A stretch of DNA of 36,304 nucleotides from Deltaproteobacteria bacterium. GTDB lineage: Bacteria; Desulfobacterota; Desulfobacteria; Desulfobacterales; Desulfatirhabdiaceae. Shown here piece by piece: positions 8,527 through 17,200 of the stretch. The translations under genes and the position numbers were made by a program. The notes below the pieces were generated by a model, which was not told where the DNA came from, did not search any database, and was given only the letters and a program-made list of their open reading frames with translations. The stretch is taken from NCBI GenBank assembly GCA_016219185.1, contig JACRBZ010000021.1, positions 1 to 36,304 on the forward strand. Direction: 5' to 3'. The first letter of the stretch is position 1. The number at the start of each line of letters is the position of its first letter.

Positions 8527-10170
8527 TTAGCCGCTTATTGGATAATAATGGGCAGCTTGCCCTTTGCCGCGTTTCTTCAGATAATTTTTTTTAACCATCA
8601 TTTCAAGATCGTATTGAGCCGTTCGAGTCGGGAAGCCCTCTCCCAGCAATTCCTGATATTCCTGCCTGGTAATCCCGCCATTTTCAAGAATAAAAGGAAA
8701 TATTAACTGCTGACGCTTGCTAAGGCCAAGTGGCAGGCCCTCCACCCGCCCGGTGCTGGCTGATCGCCATCGTGTCCTACCAGGGACGGCCTTCTCTTCA
8801 ACAAATACGCTCCCGGTTTGAATCACCTCTGCCTCACCCATGGCGGCAGCCCGTGAATTTCTTCCGTTGAACACAGAAGATTCTTCCCCAGACCTGATCT
8901 TTTCCTTTTCAGCTTCCTTTTGCTCCGCCCTGATACTTTGATTGTTTTCAAAGGCGGGACATTTCTTCATTCCACTGGGTCTAAACACGGAAGTGGAAAG
9001 AATATGGATGGTCACGATGATCACGATAGTCATGGAAATCATGATCATGAGAAAAAAGTAACGGGGCTGCATGAATTCGGAGAAAATCAGCCTGGATCGG
9101 TCAAGGTAAGCAAGCCCGAAAATAATTTCCGGTTCTCTGCCCATATGGGACTTAAATGAAATGGGTGCATAAACCAATGAAAAACAATCACCCAGCCCCC
9201 CTGGTTTCATCCCTTTTTGATCAGTTCTGATCAGGCTGTGATTCCCTGCCCGAACGGCGGTAACCATTTTCCAGTAAACCTGATTTTCATCGTCCGGCAG
9301 AAAAGCGTTCTCAAAGCCGGGCTTACCCACTATACCCGCCACGCCCTTTCGTATTCGTACAGCAGATAATGGAATGAGGGGATCATCCATATTTTCGGAT
9401 TGAAACAAAATCCAACCCTGCATATCGAAAAGATAGCTGCTTCGAAGATCAGGAGATTGAGGAAATGCATTCAGAGGCGATTTGGCGGAGTTATACAGCG
9501 TTAAAACATTTCTCAGATACGCCATATCAATCCCGATAGAAAGAAAACCTTTCGGTTTCCCGTTTTCATTCCTACATGGCACTACCAGTCGGATGACCAC
9601 AGAAGAAGTTGAATTTCCGTTTTGATTCTGAGGAAACGGATAATCTGTTTCACAAATATCAGAGACATAAACTTGATCCGGCTCAAGCAATCGAATATTA
9701 TCAAAGAGAACCATGGGATCGGGTTTTATCTCTTGCCATTGATCCGGTTGGATTTCCAGAATAGAAATTCCCGTGTTCCATATTAAAAATCGACGGGAAT
9801 CTTCTAAACCAACATAAGCCAGTTCCCTGTAGATACTTCCGCCGGTCTGGTTCTGACGTTCCAGAAACGCCTTTGCCTCTTTAATTGTGGTCCGGTTTTG
9901 CGACAGAAAAATCAGCTCGATACGGCATCTTTCCAATATTTTTTCAATTTCATCCGCTTGAGCCAGACATTGAATCCGATAGGATCTCTCCAATGCCACA
10001 TCGGCAAAATCAGAAAAAAACCGGTTATAGGCCAATCCGACAAAGAACAGGGTCAGGATTACGGGAGGAATAATGGTGACGGTGAGTTTTGACCGCATAC
10101 TCAATCTGGAAAATCTCATGGAAATGATGGCTGCTTTAGCGTAAACAAATTCCATGAAGACAAACTTCAT
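8527..10170 (-). CDS. Membrane-bound Cache-type sensor with cytoplasmic winged-helix domain
   Basis: 547 aa. A basic N-terminus is followed by a membrane segment (about 30-48), an extracytoplasmic region (about 50-368) with Cache-like features (FLIWNTGISIL, DNIRLLEPDQVYVSDI, GFLSIGIDMAYL, SYLFDMQGWILFQS), and a second membrane segment (about 371-392, very Met/Ile-rich). A charged linker then leads to a C-terminal winged-helix-like domain (about 482-547: RQQLIFPFILENGGITRQEY, then RTAQYDLEMMVKKNYLKKRG and HYYPI). There is no HAMP, kinase, GGDEF or methyl-accepting domain. The architecture suggests a one-component membrane-tethered transcription factor in the manner of CadC/ToxR, but with a Cache sensor. 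GGAAGAG precedes the ATG. The ligand and target genes are unknown; the flanking cell-envelope genes are candidates. Confidence 0.7.
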   Translation of the reverse strand: MKFVFMEFVYAKAAIISMRFSRLSMRSKLTVTIIPPVILTLFFVGLAYNRFFSDFADVALERSYRIQCLAQADEIEKILERCRIELIFLSQNRTTIKEAKAFLERQNQTGGSIYRELAYVGLEDSRRFLIWNTGISILEIQPDQWQEIKPDPMVLFDNIRLLEPDQVYVSDICETDYPFPQNQNGNSTSSVVIRLVVPCRNENGKPKGFLSIGIDMAYLRNVLTLYNSAKSPLNAFPQSPDLRSSYLFDMQGWILFQSENMDDPLIPLSAVRIRKGVAGIVGKPGFENAFLPDDENQVYWKMVTAVRAGNHSLIRTDQKGMKPGGLGDCFSLVYAPISFKSHMGREPEIIFGLAYLDRSRLIFSEFMQPRYFFLMIMISMTIVIIVTIHILSTSVFRPSGMKKCPAFENNQSIRAEQKEAEKEKIRSGEESSVFNGRNSRAAAMGEAEVIQTGSVFVEEKAVPGRTRWRSASTGRVEGLPLGLSKRQQLIFPFILENGGITRQEYQELLGEGFPTRTAQYDLEMMVKKNYLKKRGKGQAAHYYPISG

Positions 10171-10657
10171 TTTTTTCTCTTCCAGTGCATTAGTGATAAA
10201 CGGTCATTATTAGAAAACATTTTTTTGAGTTTTCAGTTAACACCTGTCCTGAATGCTGTCAAGGACGTTTACGAGCCGATTTCCTGACTCCTTATAACAA
10301 AATTCATCAGTTGATGCCATTGTGTCGGGAGAATCATGGGCAGTGCTGCGAAAATTGGTCTTAAGGCGCTGAAATTAACCGATAGAATCGAACCGGATGC
10401 CGGCTTTCGGCGTCTTGGGTATTGACAAAGTGTTTCCAAATATTCTATGTTCAAGCCAAAAGGGCCTGTTCATGCCCGCTATAAACATAAAATCTTGCTG
10501 CAGATATAAGATAACCCTTTGAAAGGATATACAAAATATTGGTAATGTTGTCATTGGCTCGTTCAGTATGACATCTTGAACCCGGGGGGCAGAGCGTCAG
10601 CTCGATTTAAGTGAATTTCCGCCTGCACCTCATCTTGTTGCCAACGAATGTGAAACA
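10171..10657. other. Intergenic stretch upstream of the NlpC/P60 gene
   Basis: 487 bases between two divergently oriented genes. A TTGACA occurs at 10422-10427, but the best partner about 16-17 bp away is poor. Short frames on both strands have no start signals or motifs. Nothing else is supported. Confidence 0.35.
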
Positions 10658-12292
10658 ATGAAAAATCGAACTGTTCATAATCAAACTTTCAAACACTTTT
10701 TTTCAGTCGTTTGTTGCCTTCTTTTCATTCTGACATCCGCAACTGTCCACGGCAAACAAACCCAATCCAAACCCGGCCAATCGAAGAACTCCTCGGGCCA
10801 AAAAGTCTCGGCTAAGACGGCGGATAAAAAATCCGGCACCAGCCAACAGAAAAAAAATACCAGCTCAAAACTCTCCGCTAAAGTCCACAGCAAACAAACC
10901 CAATCCAAACCCGGTAAATCAAAGAATTCCTCGGGCCAAAAAATATCGGCTAAGACGGCAGACAAGAAATCCGGCACCAGCCAACAGAAAAAAAATACCA
11001 GCTCAAAACTCTCCGCTAAAAACACGGGAAAGAAACGCAAAGCAAAGCAGGCCCTATCAAAAAGGAAGTCGACCTCAAAGGTCACAGCAAGTATCACAAC
11101 AGAACCCCGACCAAGTCCGTTCCAATATTCTCCATCAGATTTTCCGGAAGAGAAACTTCAGGAAGAAATGAAGGAATATTTAGGCATTCCTTATCGAAGC
11201 GGCGGGACCAGTTTAAAGGGAATGGATTGCTCGGGATTTGCCAGAACGATTTATGCGAACCTGTTTGGAATTGAGCTGCCGCACAATTCCGCCGCCCAGT
11301 TCAGCTTCCCCAAGCTTCAAAGAATTGACGAAGACGAACTTCAAACCGGAGACCTTGTGTTTTTTTCACAAAAAAAACGCATCAATCATGTTGGGGTTTA
11401 TCTGGGGGAAGGAAATTTTATACATGCCACAAACGGCAACGGCATCGTGATATCCAGTCTGGACGACGAGCACTGGAAATCCCGGATGGTCGGAACCAAA
11501 AGACCGATGTCATTTGATAAAACCGGCATGGATACCCTGCAGCTTCAGGGAGGTTTTGACATCCCGCTCAATACAAGCAACCATATCAAATCTTATGCCC
11601 GCGACGAATTCCGTCCTTCATACGAATTCGGCAACCCAGGCCGATCCAATGCGTTTCACGAAGCGAACAATGAGGTCTATGAGTTTGATAACGGTCATCT
11701 ATATGCTTATGAGGTTGAATTCAGTCATAAACTATGGAATGACACCTGTAACGTCAGCATGAGCGCCATTCGGGAAAAACTGGATAAAGCCAGCGCCTGG
11801 AATGTTTATGACCGTGAACTGGATGCGGACAGGCCTTTACATAATCAATTCTTGGACGATACATCTTCAACCGTCCGCCACGGTTTCAAGCTGGCAAGTG
11901 AAATCTCCCCGTTCGAAGGACTCAGCATCACGCCATCCTTTGTTTATCTGGATTACGATCAGCAATCTCAAACCAAAGAAATGATGGAAGTTCCCAAACG
12001 CATTTTTGGTTTGAATACACAGATCACTCCCATGGCCAGCCCTTGGTCCGTTTCAATGGCCATGCATTACGCGGATCAGCTGGATATGGTGGATTCTCTC
12101 TTTAAATCCTCCGACTTGTTAAATACAATGGATATGTCCTTTAAACTGGGATATTATTTTTCAAAAAACCTTGAATTCTCCGTCATGGGGAAACATGATT
12201 TCAAGGCCCTACCCAACCGGACCGACCTCACAACATCCTATGACTCACCAATGAATAGCGATTTCTTGTTTAAATTGGACATGAAATATTAA
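10658..12292 (+). CDS. Secreted NlpC/P60 peptidoglycan hydrolase with barrel-like C-terminal domain
   Basis: 544 aa. Residues 1-32 are a signal peptide. Residues 33-145 are a Lys/Ser/Gln-rich low-complexity region made largely of two 46-residue direct repeats (KQTQSKPGQSKNSSGQ...), which may thread through or bind the wall. Residues about 160-285 are an NlpC/P60 cysteine peptidase domain: Cys191 in GMDCSGFARTIY, His244 in INHVGVYLG, and His256 in FIHATNG as the third polar residue. The remaining about 255 residues alternate short beta-like stretches with aromatics and end in DFLFKLDMKY, like an outer-membrane beta-barrel signature. The expected role is cleavage of D-Glu-DAP type peptide bonds. 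A hydrolase joined to a barrel-like domain is unusual. Expression is monocistronic, with a strong hairpin 40 bp downstream. Confidence 0.8.
   Translation: MKNRTVHNQTFKHFFSVVCCLLFILTSATVHGKQTQSKPGQSKNSSGQKVSAKTADKKSGTSQQKKNTSSKLSAKVHSKQTQSKPGKSKNSSGQKISAKTADKKSGTSQQKKNTSSKLSAKNTGKKRKAKQALSKRKSTSKVTASITTEPRPSPFQYSPSDFPEEKLQEEMKEYLGIPYRSGGTSLKGMDCSGFARTIYANLFGIELPHNSAAQFSFPKLQRIDEDELQTGDLVFFSQKKRINHVGVYLGEGNFIHATNGNGIVISSLDDEHWKSRMVGTKRPMSFDKTGMDTLQLQGGFDIPLNTSNHIKSYARDEFRPSYEFGNPGRSNAFHEANNEVYEFDNGHLYAYEVEFSHKLWNDTCNVSMSAIREKLDKASAWNVYDRELDADRPLHNQFLDDTSSTVRHGFKLASEISPFEGLSITPSFVYLDYDQQSQTKEMMEVPKRIFGLNTQITPMASPWSVSMAMHYADQLDMVDSLFKSSDLLNTMDMSFKLGYYFSKNLEFSVMGKHDFKALPNRTDLTTSYDSPMNSDFLFKLDMKY
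10745..11020 (+). repeat. Two 138-bp direct tandem repeats inside the NlpC/P60 gene
   Basis: Copies at 10745-10882 and 10883-11020 are almost identical in DNA (for example gtccacggcaaacaaaccc versus gtccacagcaaacaaaccc). They encode the two 46-residue Lys/Ser-rich units. The low divergence indicates a recent in-frame duplication. Confidence 0.85.
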
Positions 12293-12332
12293 TGGTTTTT
12301 TAAAAAATCCGATTTCTGCATTGAGCTTTGTC

Positions 12333-12359
12333 AGTGCGGCGTACTATGTACGCCGCACT
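12333..12359. terminator. Bidirectional terminator-like hairpin between converging genes
   Basis: Perfect 12-bp stem agtgcggcgtac / gtacgccgcact with a 3-nt loop, between the converging NlpC/P60 and citrate synthase genes. There is no immediate T-run; CTTTTT lies about 12 bases further on +. Confidence 0.55.
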
Positions 12360-12391
12360 CCTCAAGGCTTCCTTTTTCTGCACTCTTCCCC

Positions 12392-13672
12392 CTACCGCCT
12401 TGCAATCGGTGTATAGCGGGTCTCACCAAGACCGGTATAGATCTGACGCGGGCGGCTCAGCCGCCAGTTGGGATCATCCAGGCTTTCCTTCCACTGGGCA
12501 ATCCAGCCCGGAAGCCTGCCGATGGCAAACATTACGGTAAACATATTGGTGGGAATTCCTATGGCCCGTAGCACGATCCCGCTGTAAAAATCGATGTTCG
12601 GGTACAGGTGGTGTTCGATGAAATAATCGTCGGTGACCGCCGCATCCTCCAACTGTTTGGCGATATCCAGTAGAGGATCGTTGATCTGTAATTTATCCAA
12701 TACCTTGTCACACATTTTTTTCATGATTCTGGCCCGCGGATCATAAGTCTTATATACCCGGTGACCAAACCCCATCAGCCGGAACGGATCTTTTTTGTCC
12801 TTGGCCCGCTCAATAGCCCGTTTGACATCCCCGCCACTCTTATGAATGCTTTCCAGCATTTCGATCACCGCCTGATTGGCGCCTCCGTGCAGTGGCCCCC
12901 AGAGCGCCGCAATCCCTGCGGAGATCGCGGCATAAAGATTCACCCGGCCGCTACCGACCATTCGAACCGTTGACGTGGAGCAGTTCTGCTCGTGATCGGC
13001 ATGAAGAATCCAGAAAACATTCAGCGCATCGACGAGCGTGTTGTCAATACGATAGGGCTTGACCGGGTTATCGAACATCATGTTCAGAAAATTGGCGGGA
13101 TAGTTCAAATCCGGTCTGGGATAAATGACCTTGTGTCCCCGCGATATTTTATAGGACATGGCGGCAAGGGTGCGGACCTTGGACAGCAGTCGGGTCACCG
13201 TCAGGTTGATTTCTTCTTCCTCGTTGATTTTCAGCTCCGGATAAAAACTCCTCAGGGCTGTCACCATGGCGGACAGAATCCCCATGGGATGGGAAGCCCT
13301 TGGAAAATTCTGGAAAAAAAACTGCATATCTTCATGAATCAGAGAATTGTCATTGAGAAGGACAGAGAATTGATTCAGTTCCTGACTGGTCGGCAGTTTT
13401 CCATTAATCAGCAGGTAGGCGGTTTCCGTAAAAATGGAATGCTCGGCAAGATCCTCAACCGGAATCCCCCGATATCGCAAGATGCCTCTTTCTCCATCCA
13501 TAAACGTGATGGCACTGGCACAGCTTCCGGTATTGGCAAAGCCGGGATCAAGGGTTATCAGTCCGGTGCTCCGACGAAGTTTTGAAATATCGATGCCTTT
13601 TTCGCCTTCCGATCCGACGACAATCGGCAGTTCGCAGACTTTATCCCCATAAATTATTTTCACTGTTTCCAT
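12392..13672 (-). CDS. gltA: Citrate synthase (Si type, hexameric-class length)
   Basis: 426 aa, the length of the bacterial type II enzyme. Condenses acetyl-CoA and oxaloacetate to citrate in the cytoplasm. Visible motifs: HADHEQNCSTSTVRMVGS (His), GPLHGGANQ with the active-site His, GFGHRVYKTYDPRA with the catalytic His and the substrate-binding Arg, and IDFYSGIVLRAIGIP with the Asp of the catalytic triad. GGGAG stands 8 bases before the ATG. It is alone on its strand, divergent from a DciA-like gene with 79 bp between the starts and converging on the NlpC/P60 gene. In sulfate reducers it serves a complete TCA cycle or glutamate synthesis; which applies here cannot be judged from this window. 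Confidence 0.95.
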   Translation of the reverse strand: METVKIIYGDKVCELPIVVGSEGEKGIDISKLRRSTGLITLDPGFANTGSCASAITFMDGERGILRYRGIPVEDLAEHSIFTETAYLLINGKLPTSQELNQFSVLLNDNSLIHEDMQFFFQNFPRASHPMGILSAMVTALRSFYPELKINEEEEINLTVTRLLSKVRTLAAMSYKISRGHKVIYPRPDLNYPANFLNMMFDNPVKPYRIDNTLVDALNVFWILHADHEQNCSTSTVRMVGSGRVNLYAAISAGIAALWGPLHGGANQAVIEMLESIHKSGGDVKRAIERAKDKKDPFRLMGFGHRVYKTYDPRARIMKKMCDKVLDKLQINDPLLDIAKQLEDAAVTDDYFIEHHLYPNIDFYSGIVLRAIGIPTNMFTVMFAIGRLPGWIAQWKESLDDPNWRLSRPRQIYTGLGETRYTPIARR

Positions 13673-13751
13673 GGTATGCTCTCCCTATCATTTCCATAAT
13701 CCCTGTTTATTTCATTGACATCAGGACCATGATCTTCATAATATTAAATTC

Positions 13752-14063
13752 ATGAATAACACGCCCCCCCGCCCACTTGAGCACATCAGCGCCATTCTTC
13801 CCAGAGCCATGAAGGCGATTCACCCGGATAAAATAGACACATTTATCGCCATCTGCAGCCTCTGGGAAGACATTGTCGACAAATCCGTATCCGATCATGT
13901 TCGCCCGGCAGCGTATAAAGAGCCCCTTCTCATCGTTCATGTGAACAGTTCGGCCTGGATCCATCATCTGCAGTTCACCAAGAAAGAAATGATCGAGAGA
14001 ATCAACAAGATGCTCAAAAAAACGGCTGTGACCGACATCAAATTTAAAATCGGTCCGGTTTAA
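13752..14063 (+). CDS. DUF721 / DciA-like protein
   Basis: 103 aa. Matches the DUF721 pattern: an N-terminal helix (LEHISAILPRAMKAI), a conserved W in CSLWEDIVDKSVSDHVRP, then LLIVHVNSSAWIHHLQFTKKEMIERIN and a terminal beta strand IKFKIGPV. DciA proteins load or chaperone the replicative helicase DnaB in the many bacteria that lack DnaC/DnaI. A dnaB gene lies in the same window at 29452-30804, as does a DnaA paralogue. No strong ribosome binding site precedes the ATG. It is divergent from citrate synthase. The family assignment is good; the helicase role is inference from the family. Confidence 0.75.
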   Translation: MNNTPPRPLEHISAILPRAMKAIHPDKIDTFIAICSLWEDIVDKSVSDHVRPAAYKEPLLIVHVNSSAWIHHLQFTKKEMIERINKMLKKTAVTDIKFKIGPV

Positions 14064-14172
14064 ATGCACAGGCGTTCAGGCTGAAAGCTTTTGACGGTTG
14101 AAATATTCTTTTCATCTACCTACCTGAGTAGTTGATAGACGGGTAACATTTTCACTCCGGGCTTTCAATAAA

Positions 14173-14206
14173 AAAAACCCGAACCGGCAAACCGGTTCGG
14201 GTTTTT
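14173..14206. terminator. Bidirectional intrinsic terminator
   Basis: A 15-bp stem (aaaaacccgaaccgg at 14173-14187, ccggttcgggttttt at 14192-14206) with a 4-nt loop and T-runs on both strands. It ends the metF operon on - and the DciA-like gene on +. Confidence 0.92.
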
Positions 14207-14231
14207 ACAGCTTTAAAAATTACAGTTAACG

Positions 14232-15158
14232 TCAGTCCACGACCGGCCTGGGAAGAACTTTTGCTCTTTCGGCGATTTCCGGAACCTTATGCTCCCATTC
14301 AATGGCCATCAGGTGAACACCAGCCACGCCTTTCAACTCCTTGAACTCTTCAATCTGCTCACAGGCGATTTTGATGCCTTCATCGGCAACCTTGGTTTTA
14401 TCCACGCCCTGAAGCCGCTTGATGATCTCATCCGGCACATCCATGCCCGGAACCTTGGCTTTCATATACCTGGCCATACCCACGCTCTTCATGGGCGTAA
14501 CTCCGGCAAGAATATAGACCTTTTCGGTTAGTCCCATGTCATTGGCTATCTTGATGAAGTTGCGGAATTTTTCCATGTTGTAGATACACTGGGTTTGGAT
14601 AAAATCCACACCAGCCGCTACTTTTTTGGCCAGCCGATGAACCCGCCACTCAAAGGGATCGGCAAAGGGATTGGCTGCCGCGCCGATAAAGATTTTTGGC
14701 GGATGCTCGATGTCCGTCCCGCCAAGAAACTTTCCCTCGTCGCGCATTTTTTTGACCATGGCAATGAGCTGCATGGAATCAATGTCAAAAACCCCCTTGG
14801 CCTGCGGATGATCCCCGAATTTCTGGTGATCTCCGGACAGGCACAGCATGTTTCGAATGCCAAGGGTGTATGCGCCCAGAATATCGCTCTGCATGGCCAG
14901 ACGGTTTCGATCACGGCACACCATCTGGTAGTTGGGTTCCAGACCTTCCTGAATCACAATCAGGGAGGCGGCCCAGCTCGACATGCGAACCACGGCGGTC
15001 TGATTATCCGTAATGTTAACGGAATCCACCATACCCTTTAAGAAAGAGGCTTTATGTTTGACTTCTTCAACGCCGGTTCCTCTGGGCGGCCCCAGTTCGC
15101 CCGTAAATGCAAAATGACCAGCCTTTAAGATTTTTTCTAAATTGCTTCCTGATTTCAT
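14232..15158 (-). CDS. metF: Methylenetetrahydrofolate reductase, MetF subunit
   Basis: 308 aa, a typical length for short bacterial MetF. Flavoprotein of the (beta/alpha)8 class that interconverts 5,10-methylene-THF and 5-methyl-THF; in anaerobes with the Wood-Ljungdahl pathway it works with MetV. Seen: FAFTGELGPPRGTG (the N-terminal strand with the catalytic Glu), DSVNITDNQTAVVRMSS, RDRNRLAMQSDILGAYTLGI and NMLCLSGDHQ (flavin/folate site), GAAANPFADPFE, and GVDFIQTQCIYNMEKF. AGGAAG precedes the ATG. It is the last gene of the hdrA2-mvhD2-hdrA1-mvhD1-hdrCB-metV-metF operon, 13 bases after metV, followed by a strong terminator. The context points to electron delivery from or to an Hdr/Mvh module instead of NADH directly. 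Confidence 0.93.
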   Translation of the reverse strand: MKSGSNLEKILKAGHFAFTGELGPPRGTGVEEVKHKASFLKGMVDSVNITDNQTAVVRMSSWAASLIVIQEGLEPNYQMVCRDRNRLAMQSDILGAYTLGIRNMLCLSGDHQKFGDHPQAKGVFDIDSMQLIAMVKKMRDEGKFLGGTDIEHPPKIFIGAAANPFADPFEWRVHRLAKKVAAGVDFIQTQCIYNMEKFRNFIKIANDMGLTEKVYILAGVTPMKSVGMARYMKAKVPGMDVPDEIIKRLQGVDKTKVADEGIKIACEQIEEFKELKGVAGVHLMAIEWEHKVPEIAERAKVLPRPVVD

Positions 15159-15171
15159 ATCGGCTTCCTCA

Positions 15172-15849
15172 TTATTTTCCGGCTGTTTCCGGTTTGCTGT
15201 AACCGGGCTGAATTACGGTTCGGGGTATCTGGTTCTGCCAGTCATTGGCCGGGGTAATTTCCAGAATGCATTCCAGACGGCCCTGTCCCTTTAAGCGTTC
15301 GTATATCGCATACCAGGCACAGGGCTGATTGGCATCAATCTCGCAGCTACCCTTGTTCGTACCGCCGCAGGGACCGTTATAGAGGCCCTTGGCGCACATG
15401 GTCACCGGGCAGATGCCGCCGGTTTGCCCCAGAACGCAGCTACTGCACGAGCGGCATCTTTCCTCATACCAGCCCACGGCCTGATTCACACCGATAAAGG
15501 TGGTATCCACCGCCGGAAGCACCGGAATCTTCGGATAGCGTTCCGCCAGAAACTGAATTCCGGCGCCGCAGGCCATGGACAACAGGGCCTCGTACTCACC
15601 GACTTTTGCATCCAGCGCTTCCAGATATTCCCGGTCGCACTGTCGCTCGACGGTGATTCCGGATATTTCAATCGGATTATCATCGATCTTTCTGGCCATA
15701 TCCAGCTCAGCGTTCAATACGGAAACTTCTTTCTCACCGCCGGCCAGACAGACCGCAACACAGGTACCGCATCCCACATTCAGGACTTTTTTGTAGCCTT
15801 TCAGAAGCTGCTTGATTTCTTCAAAAGGTTTTCGTTTGGCAACGATCAT
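15172..15849 (-). CDS. metV: Methylenetetrahydrofolate reductase zinc/Fe-S subunit, MetV
   Basis: 225 aa. Matches the MTHFR C-terminal (MetV) family: an N-terminal part with LNVGCGTCVAVCLAGGEKEV, then CDREYLEAL, LLSMACGAGIQFLAERYP, and a Cys-rich end RCRSCSSCVLGQTGGICPVTMC, KGLYNGPCGGT and GSCEIDANQPCAWY. In acetogens MetV binds MetF and an Fe-S cluster/zinc and links it to the Hdr/Mvh partners. AGGAGGG stands before the ATG; 16 bases separate it from hdrCB and 13 from metF, so the genes are co-transcribed. There are no in-frame UGAs. Its role here is to join MetF to the selenoprotein Hdr complex (inference from known MetVF complexes). Confidence 0.9.
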   Translation of the reverse strand: MIVAKRKPFEEIKQLLKGYKKVLNVGCGTCVAVCLAGGEKEVSVLNAELDMARKIDDNPIEISGITVERQCDREYLEALDAKVGEYEALLSMACGAGIQFLAERYPKIPVLPAVDTTFIGVNQAVGWYEERCRSCSSCVLGQTGGICPVTMCAKGLYNGPCGGTNKGSCEIDANQPCAWYAIYERLKGQGRLECILEITPANDWQNQIPRTVIQPGYSKPETAGK

Positions 15850-15865
15850 ATTGCCCTCCTCTTAA

Positions 15866-17185
15866 TTATTCGGCCGTCTCCGGATGGAATACATTCACTT
15901 CTTTCAGATCATCCCCCAAGTATTCCCGTTCGTTCGGCCCGAGTATTCCCAAAGAAAGACAGATGAGCGTCCAAAGGTGAACCACCGGGTAATTACCGCC
16001 GTAATGCTCACTCAGTTCATGAATCTGGGCATGGCAATTATGACATCCGGCAATGCAGTAATCCGCTCCCGTGGCTTTAATCTGCTGATCTTTCAGTTTT
16101 CCATACTCCAGGCGCTGTTCCTTGAACCCGGACTGCAAGAATCCGCCGCCGCCGCCGCAGCAGTAGTTATTTGATTTATTGGGCTGCATGTCAATGAAAT
16201 TTTCTTCACCCACCACGGACTTGACCACGAAACGCAGGTCATCCGCGATCGGATCACCATAGCTCTTTCGAACAATCTGGCAAGGATCCTGAACCGTGAA
16301 TTTGATTTTCAAGTCCTTGTTCCAGTCGGAATTGACCTTCAGTTTTCCTTCACGGATCCATTTGGCATAATATTCATAGATGTTCTTGACTTCGAAGTTG
16401 TGTTCGATGTTGAATTTTTTCAGTCCGGCCCGGACTGAGAATGTAACGTGCCCTCACTCGGTATTGAGAAATATCTTACTGCCCAGCTTATTGGCCTGAC
16501 CGACTGTTGTTCGTGTAATTTTTTCCCAGGAATCATTATCCGCCAGGAACAGACAGTAGTTTTCCCCTGCCCAGCCATGGCTGCCATACGTCCAGTCCAC
16601 CCCGGCGGTATGGAGAATTTTCCATAAGGGGACCATTTCATTTGGCTCGGTCACCGGTTCTCTGGAATTCTGATTCAAAAAGAATTCAGCACCTTGTTTG
16701 TCGATGGGTGCCTCCATATCGGCAAATTCGGGCTGCGCTTCCCTGAACTCCTCAAGCACATCCTGCACAACGAATATAAAATCATCCGGAGAAATACCCA
16801 TGGCGCTGGTGCTATCGTTTCGAAGCTGCATATCACAGGATCCCAAAATGCCCTTGGGCCGCTGATCCCTGGGCCTCAGGCCCCTGGCATTGAAAACGAG
16901 CTGAGGGATGTCTATCTTCATCGGGCATACATAGATGCACCGCTGGCACATCGTACACATCCACGGCCAGTCGGATTTGATGATTTCCTCATCCATCCCC
17001 AGCGCAGCCATGCGAAGAAATTTTCGGGGATCCATTCCGTTAAGTCCCGTGGCCGGGCACCCGGAAGAGCAGGCACCGCAGGTCAGACACAGGTTCAGAT
17101 TTCCCCCGTCAGGGATAATCTCCTTGACTTTGTCAATAAACATACTTTTCTTTTTGCCACCAAGTTTGATTGCTTCCTCTGCCAT
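15866..17185 (-). CDS. HdrC-HdrB fusion, selenoprotein (UGA at 16454-16456)
   Basis: 439 aa when the UGA is read as selenocysteine (Sec244). Residues 33-43 (CLTCGACSSGC) and 77-87 (CTMCQRCIYVC) are two 4Fe-4S motifs of HdrC type. The rest is an HdrB/CCG-like part. The second CCG unit is complete (DPC at 302, NNYCCGGGGGF at 342-343, CIAGCHNC). In the first unit the late motif reads FLNTE-U-GHVTFS, where the family has a Cys-Gly. Coding similarity continues without a break through the UGA (GHVTFSVRAGLKKF), so the two open pieces are one gene. A SECIS-like hairpin follows at 16438-16420. TAAGGAG precedes the ATG, and 15 bases separate it from mvhD1. The expected role is electron transfer through non-cubane Fe-S clusters, in complex with HdrA, MvhD and MetVF. 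Confidence 0.88.
16420..16438 (-). promoter_or_regulatory. SECIS-like hairpin of hdrCB
   Basis: Starts 15 nt after the UGA. 8-bp stem tcagtccg / cggactga with a 3-nt loop ggc. The position and G-rich loop fit a bacterial SECIS for SelB. Confidence 0.7.
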
Positions 17186-17200
17186 AATCTACTCCTTAGG

